Made by a program: the position numbers and the translations under genes. The notes below the pieces were generated by a model. The model had not been told where the DNA came from. It worked only from the letters and a program-made list of their open reading frames with translations, and ran no database searches. Positions 16,129 to 23,600 of a stretch of DNA of 64,000 nt are shown piece by piece. Location: NCBI GenBank assembly GCA_035649495.1, contig DASRJL010000054.1, forward strand, positions 1 through 64,000, written 5' to 3'. The DNA is from SG8-41 sp035649495 (GTDB taxonomy: Bacteria; Pseudomonadota; Gammaproteobacteria; Burkholderiales; SG8-41). The number at the start of each line of letters is the position of its first letter. The first letter of the stretch is position 1.

Positions 16129-16968
16129 GTGTCCACGGCGTTTTTCCTTCCCCTCGACGGCGTTGACCGCTTCTGCGTTTATCATCCGCCCGCCGGCAAC
16201 GTAGCGGCGGCCCGCGGGCTCGTGTACCTGCATCCCTTCGGCGAGGAGATGAACAAGAGCCGGCGGATGGCGGCATTGCAATCCAGGCGTTTCGCGGCCG
16301 CAGGCTGCGCCGTGCTGCAGATCGATCTCTACGGCTGTGGCGACAGTGGCGGCGAGTTCGGCGACGCGAGATGGGCGTTGTGGAAACGCGATGCGCAGTT
16401 GGCGCTTGAGTGGCTGAGGCAGCGCACCGGCGGGCCGGTCGGGCTGTGGGCGTTGCGGCTGGCGGCGATGCTGGCGGCCGATGTCGCGCGGGATCCCGCG
16501 CTGGCAATAGAGCAGCTTGTGCTCTGGCAGCCGGTCGCGAGCGGCGAGCAGTTCCTCACGCAGTTCCTGCGCACGCAGCTCGCGGCTGAAATGCTGGCGG
16601 GCGGCGCCGTGCAGAGCCGCATCCAGGGCCTGCGCGCCATGCTGGCGCGCGGGGAGCGCCTGGAAATCGGCGGCTACGATCTCCATCCGGAACTGGCGTC
16701 TGCAATCGACGCCTTGAAGCTTGCGGAGCTGTCGCCGGTCGTGGAGCGCGTGCACTGGCTCGAAGTATCGGCACAGGCCGAGCCCAGGCCTGCGCCTGCT
16801 TCGGAGCGCGTGTTGAGCGCATGGCGAGGGCGCGGCGCGGAGATCGACAGCTCGGCGGTAGCCGGCGAGCCGTTCTGGGCCACATTGGAGATCGCCGTGT
16901 GCGAGGCACTGCTCGATGCGACCGACAAGAGCTGGAAGAAGGCTTCTTCCGGGCGGATTGCGAAATGA
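16129..16968 (+). CDS. Exosortase A-associated hydrolase 2 (alpha/beta fold)
   Basis: 279 residues starting at GTG 16129, 4 bp after the ACP stop. The fold shows YLHPFGEEMNKSRR (oxyanion region), QIDLYGCGDSGGEF (strand beta-5 loop) and the nucleophile-elbow position LWALRLAAMLA near residue 105. The elbow has no serine, so it does not read as a normal GxSxG lipase/esterase. It overlaps hydrolase 1 by 4 bp (ATGA). The family is defined by co-occurrence with exosortase-A loci, and its substrate is unknown. An acyl-ACP-directed role is suggested by gene order only. Confidence 0.82.
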   Translation: MSTAFFLPLDGVDRFCVYHPPAGNVAAARGLVYLHPFGEEMNKSRRMAALQSRRFAAAGCAVLQIDLYGCGDSGGEFGDARWALWKRDAQLALEWLRQRTGGPVGLWALRLAAMLAADVARDPALAIEQLVLWQPVASGEQFLTQFLRTQLAAEMLAGGAVQSRIQGLRAMLARGERLEIGGYDLHPELASAIDALKLAELSPVVERVHWLEVSAQAEPRPAPASERVLSAWRGRGAEIDSSAVAGEPFWATLEIAVCEALLDATDKSWKKASSGRIAK

Positions 16969-17843
16969 CGTTCCGGGAACAGCCGCTGGTCTTCGATTGC
17001 GAGGGCGCATCGCTGCTCGGCATCGTGAGCCTGCCCGCCGCGCCGTATGCGCGCGGCGTACTGATCGTGGTGGGCGGGCCGCAGTACCGCGCCGGCAGCA
17101 GCCGCCAGTTCACGCTGCTCGCGCGTCACCTGGCGCAGCGCGGCGTGGCCGCGATGCGCTTCGACTACCGCGGTATGGGCGACAGCGGCGGCGCATCGCG
17201 GTCGTTCGAGCGGGTGGACGCGGATCTGCGCTGCGCCATCGAGACATTCGTCGAGGCGGTTCCCGCGCTGAAGGAGATTGTGATCTGGGGGCTGTGTGAT
17301 GCGGCCTCTGCGGCGCTTCTGTACGCTTATCAGGACCGGCGGGTGAAGGCCCTCGTCCTCCTCAATCCGTGGGTCCACACCGAGCAGGGCGAGGCGCGGG
17401 CCTATCTGCGTCACTACTACGTCGAGCGCCTGCTCCAGGCCAGCTTCTGGCGGAAGGTCGCTGCCGGTGAATTCAAGGTGCGAGCGGCGCTGGAATCCCT
17501 TGCCAGGATCGCCGCTTCGGCATTCAGGGGCGGCGCTTCGGCGCCCGACGGCAGCCAAGGCGCGGGCACTGCACTGGAGCCCGCCGCAGCGGCCGCACTG
17601 CCGGAACGCATGGAGGCCGGCTTGCGGCGATTCGAAGGCGCGGTCCTGCTGGTGCTCAGCGGAAACGATCTCGTCGCGCAGGAGTTCAGGAGTCTCGTCG
17701 ATGGCTCGCCCCGCTGGCGGAAGCTGCTGGCGACGGGGCGCGTGAGCCGCCGCGACCTGCCGGACGCCAACCACACGTTCGCGCGGCGGGAATGGCGCGA
17801 TCAGGTGGCGCGCTGGACGGAGGAGTGGGTCAGGAGCTATTGA
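16965..17843 (+). CDS. Exosortase A-associated hydrolase 1 (alpha/beta fold, Cys elbow)
   Basis: 292 residues. GGPQYRAGSSRQF gives the oxyanion segment, RFDYRGMGDSGG the beta-5 loop, and IWGLCDAASAALLY the nucleophile elbow near residue 109, with cysteine where most alpha/beta hydrolases have serine. A C-terminal DANHTF supplies the histidine. A Cys nucleophile is known in dienelactone hydrolases and fits acyl-transfer chemistry. The start ATG overlaps the TGA of hydrolase 2. It belongs to the ACP-hydrolase operon of exosortase-A loci, and its substrate is unknown. Confidence 0.82.
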   Translation: MTFREQPLVFDCEGASLLGIVSLPAAPYARGVLIVVGGPQYRAGSSRQFTLLARHLAQRGVAAMRFDYRGMGDSGGASRSFERVDADLRCAIETFVEAVPALKEIVIWGLCDAASAALLYAYQDRRVKALVLLNPWVHTEQGEARAYLRHYYVERLLQASFWRKVAAGEFKVRAALESLARIAASAFRGGASAPDGSQGAGTALEPAAAAALPERMEAGLRRFEGAVLLVLSGNDLVAQEFRSLVDGSPRWRKLLATGRVSRRDLPDANHTFARREWRDQVARWTEEWVRSY

Positions 17844-17847
17844 CTCC

Positions 17848-19215
17848 GTGACGGATGGGCAAGGCGTGACGCGCGCGATCCTGAAGCCGGGGAGGGCATG
17901 GGGCAGCTCCTTCCCGGGGGGCTTGGCGGTAGCCGTGACGGGGCTGGCGCTGGTCCAGGCCTGCGCCGCCGCGACTTTCCGCGCCGGCCCGGAGAACTAC
18001 CTGCCGATCCTCGGGAAGCTGCAGCCGGGCGACACGCTGATGCTGGCGCCCGGCCTCTATTCGGACGGCTTGCCGGTGCATCGCATGGCGGGTGCGCCGG
18101 GGCGTCCGATCGTGATCCGCGGGCCGCGCGCACAACCCCCGGCCCGCTTCCTCGCCCGCCGCGGCGCGCACACCGTCAGCATCATCAATTCGGCATGGGT
18201 GGAAATACACGACCTGGAGCTGGATGGCAACGGCCTGCCGGTCGCCGCGGTTCGAGCGGAGGGACACGCCGACTGGGCGCACCACATTACCCTGAACGGT
18301 CTGCTGATCAAGGGCCACGGAGCGGATCAGAGCATAGTCGGGATCGCCGTTTTCTGCCCCGCGTGGAACTGGGTGATCCGCAACAACGTGATCGTCGGAG
18401 CCGGGACCGGCATGTACCTGGGGCAGTCGGATGGCACCGCGCCGTTCATCGCGGGGATCATCGAGGGCAACGTCATCACCGACACCATCGGTTATAACCT
18501 GCAGATCAAGCATCAGCAGACCCGGCCCCTCCTGCAGGGCATGCCGCAGAAAAGCAGCGTCACGATCATCCGTCGCAACGTGTTCGCGAAATCGGCCAAC
18601 AGCTCCGTCGACAAGATGGCGCGTCCCAACCTCCTGGTCGGTCATTGGCCGAAATCGGGTCCCGGCGCAGAGGACACCTACGTCATCTACGGCAATTTCT
18701 TCCACCAGAATCCGACCGAGGCGCTGTTTCAGGGCGAAGGCAACGTCGCGTTTTACAGCAACGTGCTCGTCAACACCGGCGGCAGCGCGGTCCATATCCA
18801 GCCCCACAACGACGTGCCGCGCCGCGTGGATATCTTTCACAATACCGTCCTGGCCGGGGGCAACGGCATCCGCGTGACTGGCGGCCATCCGGAGCACGCC
18901 CAGCGGATTTTCGCGAACGCGGTATTTGCGGAAACACCGATTGCGGGCGGCGAGCAACACTCGAACATCACCGGGCTGCCCGGGGAAGCTGCTGAGTACC
19001 TGGCTCAGCCGAACGAACCCCCGGGGCGGCTCAACCTGGCTCCCCGGAGGGGCAGGCTGCGTATCGCGCCGTACGATTTTCTGCCGATTCCAGGAGCGCC
19101 TGACGCGGGACGGGATTTCGATGGCCGTATCTATCGGGTTCCGATGGCCGGGGCCTATTCCGAAAACCGCCCGCAATGGCACCTGCAAGTTGCGCCGAAG
19201 CCCCGATCCCGATAG
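17848..19215 (+). CDS. Secreted right-handed parallel beta-helix protein
   Basis: 455 residues from GTG 17848. A hydrophobic segment (LAVAVTGLALVQACAAA) makes a Sec signal cleaved near residue 42. The mature part has a plastocyanin-like opening (GDTLMLAPGLYSDGLPV, IVIRGPRA) and then regular beta-helix rungs with asparagine ladders (NWVIRNNVIVG, IIEGNVITDT, VTIIRRNVF, NVAFYSNVLVN, RVDIFHNTVL). This is the fold of pectate lyase, AlgG epimerase and similar enzymes. It follows hydrolase 1 by 4 bp, so it is probably translated from the same mRNA. A role in binding or modifying exported polymer is inferred. Confidence 0.75.
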   Translation: MTDGQGVTRAILKPGRAWGSSFPGGLAVAVTGLALVQACAAATFRAGPENYLPILGKLQPGDTLMLAPGLYSDGLPVHRMAGAPGRPIVIRGPRAQPPARFLARRGAHTVSIINSAWVEIHDLELDGNGLPVAAVRAEGHADWAHHITLNGLLIKGHGADQSIVGIAVFCPAWNWVIRNNVIVGAGTGMYLGQSDGTAPFIAGIIEGNVITDTIGYNLQIKHQQTRPLLQGMPQKSSVTIIRRNVFAKSANSSVDKMARPNLLVGHWPKSGPGAEDTYVIYGNFFHQNPTEALFQGEGNVAFYSNVLVNTGGSAVHIQPHNDVPRRVDIFHNTVLAGGNGIRVTGGHPEHAQRIFANAVFAETPIAGGEQHSNITGLPGEAAEYLAQPNEPPGRLNLAPRRGRLRIAPYDFLPIPGAPDAGRDFDGRIYRVPMAGAYSENRPQWHLQVAPKPRSR

Positions 19216-19313
19216 CGTGGCACTTCGGAGCGCACGCGTGGGTGCCGCTGCGATGGTTCAAGCGCCACCGCGACGCTACGATGATTCAGGCGTGGTTCTT
19301 GCTCACGGACGCA

Positions 19314-22300
19314 ATGATACTGAACGGAGCGCAAAGCGCGCGCGATCAACGCCGCATGTGGGCACTGCTCACGCTCGCTCTCGGGGCCTTCATCGCGTAT
19401 GGCAGCCTGCTGCCCTTTGCTCTCGATCTGAATCAGCCGGGCAGAGCGATACAGGGGCTTGCCCGCGGCCGTTCCGTCACGGATTTGGCGACGAACGTCT
19501 TTTTATTTGTTCCGCTGTCTTTCGCGTGGTTCGGCGCGCTGCGCCACACGGCACGACCGTACCGCAACCTGGCCCTCCTGGCGGTGGTCCTCGCCGGCTG
19601 CGCTGCTTTCAGCCTCGCGATAGAGTTCGCGCAGGTATATTTTCCGCCGCGCGTCCCGTCGTGGCTTGACGTTCTCGCCAACCTGCTGGGTGCTGCCGTC
19701 GGTCTGTTGCTGTGTCTCGTGGTCGGTCGGCCGCTCGACGCCTGGTTGGCGGGATTCCTCGCATCGCCGCTGCCGCCCGCCAGCGTCCGGGCGGCGCGGC
19801 TGGCGAGCTTGGCCGCCCTGCCCTATCTCGCGCTCCTCGCCGGGATCAACGGCTGGTTGACTCGTGAATGGCTTGACGTTGCCCCGGTGCTGGAGCGGGC
19901 GGGCGGTATGCACTGGATGCCCTTCTTCCATCACCACGCGGCGAACATCGTGCTCGCGTTCACGAGCAGCGTTCTTTACGCCGTGTCGTACGCGCCGGTG
20001 GGCGCCCTGTGGTTCATGTGGTCGCTGCGCTCCACGCGCACCCGGCGCTTCGAAACGTTGTCGACCGCTTTCTGGCTGGGTGCCGGCCTTGGGCTGGTGA
20101 TGGAGGGCGGCAAGGTGCTTCTCGCGGAGTTGCAGCCGGATAGCGGCAACATCATCATCGCGGCGCTGGGATCGGCGGTAGGCTGGCTCGCTGCCGATGG
20201 GGTCACCGGGCGCGGCAGCGCCGGCAGCTCTGGCCGGATTGCGAATCCGGCGTTGAGCGCAGAGCGGGCTGAAGAACCTGTCCGGCCAGCGTTGATGATG
20301 TTTCGGTTTGCCGCGCTGCTTCTCGCAGCGGGCGCCGCCGCCGCGCTTGCCGCTTTCCCGATTGCACGGGGCTGGCTGGCAGCGGGACTGGTGGCATATG
20401 GCCTCGTTCTGTGGCGCTATCCCTGGGCCTGGCTGATTGCGATCCCCGCGCTCCTGCCGGTGCTCGATCTGACACCGTGGAGCGGCTGGTTTTATCTCAA
20501 CGAATTCGATCTCTTTGTTCTTCTATCGCTGGTCGTCGGCTACTGGAAGCTGGCCGGTCAGGGGCTAACCGCCACTTTGCCGCGTGCGGCAAAAGCATTG
20601 ATTGCCCTGGTAGTGCTGTCGTGCCTTGCTAGCCTGGCGAAAGGGATGGGGCCGCTGCAGGTGCCCGACTACTCGGCATTCTCCAACTACTACAGCCACT
20701 ACAGCGGGCTCATTCCCGCGAAAGGACTGCTGTGCGCAGTGGCATTCCTGCCGCTCCTGCTCCGTGAGGTGGAACGTGGTGCAGGCTTTGTGGTGCTCGC
20801 AACGATAGGAATCACTATCGGCGTCGGCGCAACCGGCATGGTTGCGCTCTGGGAGCGACTTGTGTTCACCGGCCTGACCGATTTCACCACGCCGTTCCGG
20901 ATTGCGGGCCCGTTCTCCAGCATGCACACGGGCGGCGGCCATATCGAGTCCTATCTCGTGCTGGCGCTGCCGTTCACCTTCGCCGCTGCGGGCCATTTCC
21001 GCGCGGTCCCCTCCCGGGCCTTGGTGCTGCTCGTGTTTGTGCTGGGAGTTCACGCGCTGGCGGTCACGTTCAGCCGCAGCGGCTATGTCGGATTTGTGAT
21101 TCTGGTCGGGACATATCTTGCCCTGACCATGATTGCAGGACGCCCCGGCGCGGGAAAGAGCCGGCGCATACTGCTCCTGCCGTTCGGCATGGCTGCGCTC
21201 GCAGTGGTCGTTGCCGTTCCGGTGCTCGAGGGGCGCTTTGCGCAGGCGCGCCTGGGTGTTGTGGCGGAGGATTGGGCGGACCGCGTCGGTCACTGGCGCG
21301 AATCTCTGCGCATCATGCCCGAGGGGTGGAGCACGGCGCTGCTCGGAACGGGCTTGGGGAGATTCCCCGAGACCTATTTCTTTGCGAACAGTACCGGCAA
21401 CATGCCGGCCGTCTTCCAATACGTGACCGAAGGCGCCAATACGTTTCTGCGCCTTGGCTCCGGTCACACAACTTACGTCGAGCAGATCGTCGCAGTCGAG
21501 CCGAGGCACAGCTATTCGGTAACCTTTGATGCGCGCAGCGCAGCTGCGGCGTCACAGGTCAACGTGCTGGTTTGCGAGCGCAACTACTTCTATTCCGCGG
21601 GCTGTGTTTCGGCGAGCCTGCCCATTGCCGGTCCGGATCAATGGAAACATTACACGGCTTCGATAGCATCGGAGCGACTGGGGTCCGGGCCGTGGTACGC
21701 GCGGCGGACCGTCAAGCTGTCGCTCGAAAACGCGAGCGCCCGTACGGTGGTGGATCTCGACAATGTCAGGTTGACGGACGGCAACGGGCGCGAGTTGGTC
21801 GACAACGGTGATTTCTCTCACGGCAACGCCCGCTGGTTCTTTTCGGCGACGTTCAACCACCTGCCGTGGCACATCAAGAATCTGCCGCTGTCGATCTACT
21901 TCGAACAGGGATGGCTGGGCATCCTGTCGTTCCTCGCGTTTGTCTCGTATGCAGTCGCCCACCTCGCACGCCACGCATTGCGTGGAGACTCGTTCAGCAG
22001 CGCGACCCTGGCCGGTCTTGCCGCCTTCGTCGCCGTGGGCATGTTCGACAGTCAGTTCGACTCGGCACGATTGGTGTTGTTCTTCTATTTCGTGCTGTTC
22101 GCAGGGTTGCTGCGCAGCCTGGTTCCGATGATTCAGGAGGCGGCGCAAAAGCGGGCGGTCCGGACGCCAGCCATAACACGAATTCAGCCGCCACCGGCTG
22201 CACCGTTGTACCAGCCGCAGCCGGCTGTTCACGCCAGCGCGGCGCCAACAGATAACAGGCGGCGCTTGTCGAGCTGGCACGGCGTGAATACGCAGTGGCT

Positions 22301-23222
22301 CCACGTCTTCGCAGGGATCGCCGCTTGCACCGTCATCGGATGGCTCGTTACTCATGCGCCCTTCGTCCCCTACAACGTGCGCGAGTTGCCGAATCCGTAC
22401 CATCCGTACATCGCGCAGGTGATTCTGTCGGTCCTCCTCTACTGGACCTTCGGCGCGCATGCGTGGATTGCCGGCGGTCTCGAGCGCTCGGGGGGGCGCA
22501 TCTGGTTCTATCCGGCAGCGGTGTTGCTGCACGGCGCCGGTGCTTGGCTCATGCTCAACTTTGCCGTGCTGCCCGAAAGCCTGCACGACGTTGTAGGCAG
22601 CCCGGTGCTGGGCTGGCCATGGCAATGGGAGATCATCGGACGCTTCACCGCGCTGTTCGGGGTGCTGTCGCTGTTATTTACGGGAGCGGCGCTCGTGGTT
22701 GCCGCGCTGCGTGGCTTCGTGAAGAAGCGGGTGTTGCTCGTTTGGGCTGCAACCTGTGCTCTGCTGCTGCCGATCATGCACTGGGTCGTAGTGACGCAGG
22801 CGGGGACCGACAATCTTACCGAGCTGATGGCGGGAGGTGGCGGGCTTTACTCGAGCGTGCTGCTGGCGGGCTACCTGTTCGTCGCCGGCAGCTCAGGCGC
22901 ATTGCTGGGGGCGTGCATCGGGGGCGCCGGCGGATGGCTGCGGGCCATCGTAGTCGCCGTTATCTCGCTGCCGCTCGGATACTGGTTGCTGGCGAACGGA
23001 ACCGAAGAAATCATCATCAAGGATCGCCAGGCCTTTTCGGCATTGCAGTTCCTGCTCAGCACGGATCGCCAGCACTACGCACGGGGCGTGGAACTCATCG
23101 CACGCTATGCGGTATTCCACGCCGGGCTCGTAGGTGCAATCGCGTTGACTCAGTATCCGTTCTGGAACTGGTTCATCCGCAGGGCTAGGCCGGGCAGTGG
23201 CGTGCGCGCTGCCACCGGATGA
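19314..23222 (+). CDS. Giant VanZ / O-antigen-ligase-like membrane protein
   Basis: About 1302 residues in one open frame. The N-terminal part is a VanZ-like four-helix unit (FAYGSLLPF and LANLLGAAVGLLL types) followed by a second VanZ-like unit near 220-290. The middle (about 330-690) resembles an O-antigen ligase/Wzy_C protein, with FSRSGYVGFVIL near 585. A large periplasmic loop (about 705-850) looks like a carbohydrate-binding beta-sandwich (VVDLDNVRLTDGNG, VDNGDFSHG). The C-terminus (about 1000-1302) adds further membrane helices. It could ligate or polymerise repeat units in the periplasm. The start is uncertain: ATG 19314 is used, and 19281 or 19356 are alternatives. Confidence 0.75.
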   Translation: MILNGAQSARDQRRMWALLTLALGAFIAYGSLLPFALDLNQPGRAIQGLARGRSVTDLATNVFLFVPLSFAWFGALRHTARPYRNLALLAVVLAGCAAFSLAIEFAQVYFPPRVPSWLDVLANLLGAAVGLLLCLVVGRPLDAWLAGFLASPLPPASVRAARLASLAALPYLALLAGINGWLTREWLDVAPVLERAGGMHWMPFFHHHAANIVLAFTSSVLYAVSYAPVGALWFMWSLRSTRTRRFETLSTAFWLGAGLGLVMEGGKVLLAELQPDSGNIIIAALGSAVGWLAADGVTGRGSAGSSGRIANPALSAERAEEPVRPALMMFRFAALLLAAGAAAALAAFPIARGWLAAGLVAYGLVLWRYPWAWLIAIPALLPVLDLTPWSGWFYLNEFDLFVLLSLVVGYWKLAGQGLTATLPRAAKALIALVVLSCLASLAKGMGPLQVPDYSAFSNYYSHYSGLIPAKGLLCAVAFLPLLLREVERGAGFVVLATIGITIGVGATGMVALWERLVFTGLTDFTTPFRIAGPFSSMHTGGGHIESYLVLALPFTFAAAGHFRAVPSRALVLLVFVLGVHALAVTFSRSGYVGFVILVGTYLALTMIAGRPGAGKSRRILLLPFGMAALAVVVAVPVLEGRFAQARLGVVAEDWADRVGHWRESLRIMPEGWSTALLGTGLGRFPETYFFANSTGNMPAVFQYVTEGANTFLRLGSGHTTYVEQIVAVEPRHSYSVTFDARSAAAASQVNVLVCERNYFYSAGCVSASLPIAGPDQWKHYTASIASERLGSGPWYARRTVKLSLENASARTVVDLDNVRLTDGNGRELVDNGDFSHGNARWFFSATFNHLPWHIKNLPLSIYFEQGWLGILSFLAFVSYAVAHLARHALRGDSFSSATLAGLAAFVAVGMFDSQFDSARLVLFFYFVLFAGLLRSLVPMIQEAAQKRAVRTPAITRIQPPPAAPLYQPQPAVHASAAPTDNRRRLSSWHGVNTQWLHVFAGIAACTVIGWLVTHAPFVPYNVRELPNPYHPYIAQVILSVLLYWTFGAHAWIAGGLERSGGRIWFYPAAVLLHGAGAWLMLNFAVLPESLHDVVGSPVLGWPWQWEIIGRFTALFGVLSLLFTGAALVVAALRGFVKKRVLLVWAATCALLLPIMHWVVVTQAGTDNLTELMAGGGGLYSSVLLAGYLFVAGSSGALLGACIGGAGGWLRAIVVAVISLPLGYWLLANGTEEIIIKDRQAFSALQFLLSTDRQHYARGVELIARYAVFHAGLVGAIALTQYPFWNWFIRRARPGSGVRAATG

Positions 23223-23348
23223 GAGAGCGGCGAGAAGCGCGCAGATCAGTCAGCGATGGCCAACGCACGAGCCGCATCCACCGCGCGAACGTACAGCCGC
23301 GGCATGCGCCCGTGCGGGCGTCCTCGCGCAGCCGGAATGGGTGCTGCG

Positions 23349-23600
23349 CTACTTCTTCTTGGCAGCAACGAGAGCCGCGATCTGATCGATGGTGTCGAGG
23401 TGCTCGCGATCGGCTTCGTGGGCTTCGAGGGTAATACCGAACGTTTCCTCGAGGTGCATGATTAGCTTGAGCGTCGCGATCGAGTCGAGTATTCCGCCGG
23501 ATATGAGTGGTAAATCGTGGGTGAGCTCGTTGGGACTCTCTCCGGGAAGAAACGTCTCCAGGATGTAGTCTTTTACCGACTGCTTGATGGCATCGCTCAT
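23349..23600 (-). CDS. Acyl/peptidyl carrier protein of the MBOAT module
   Basis: An 83-residue carrier protein with the phosphopantetheine serine in GGILDSIATL (S40) and a lysine-rich C-terminus (VAAKKK). Its start codon overlaps the stop of the MBOAT gene (ATGA), so it is translationally coupled to the acyltransferase. Divergently, 2.7 kb away, are an aminoacyl-AMP ligase and an acyl-CoA-dehydrogenase-type protein. It is therefore read as the carrier holding the activated group, as DltC in D-alanylation or PltL in pyrrole formation. It is a different paralogue from the ACP at 15870. Confidence 0.9.
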   Translation of the reverse strand: MSDAIKQSVKDYILETFLPGESPNELTHDLPLISGGILDSIATLKLIMHLEETFGITLEAHEADREHLDTIDQIAALVAAKKK

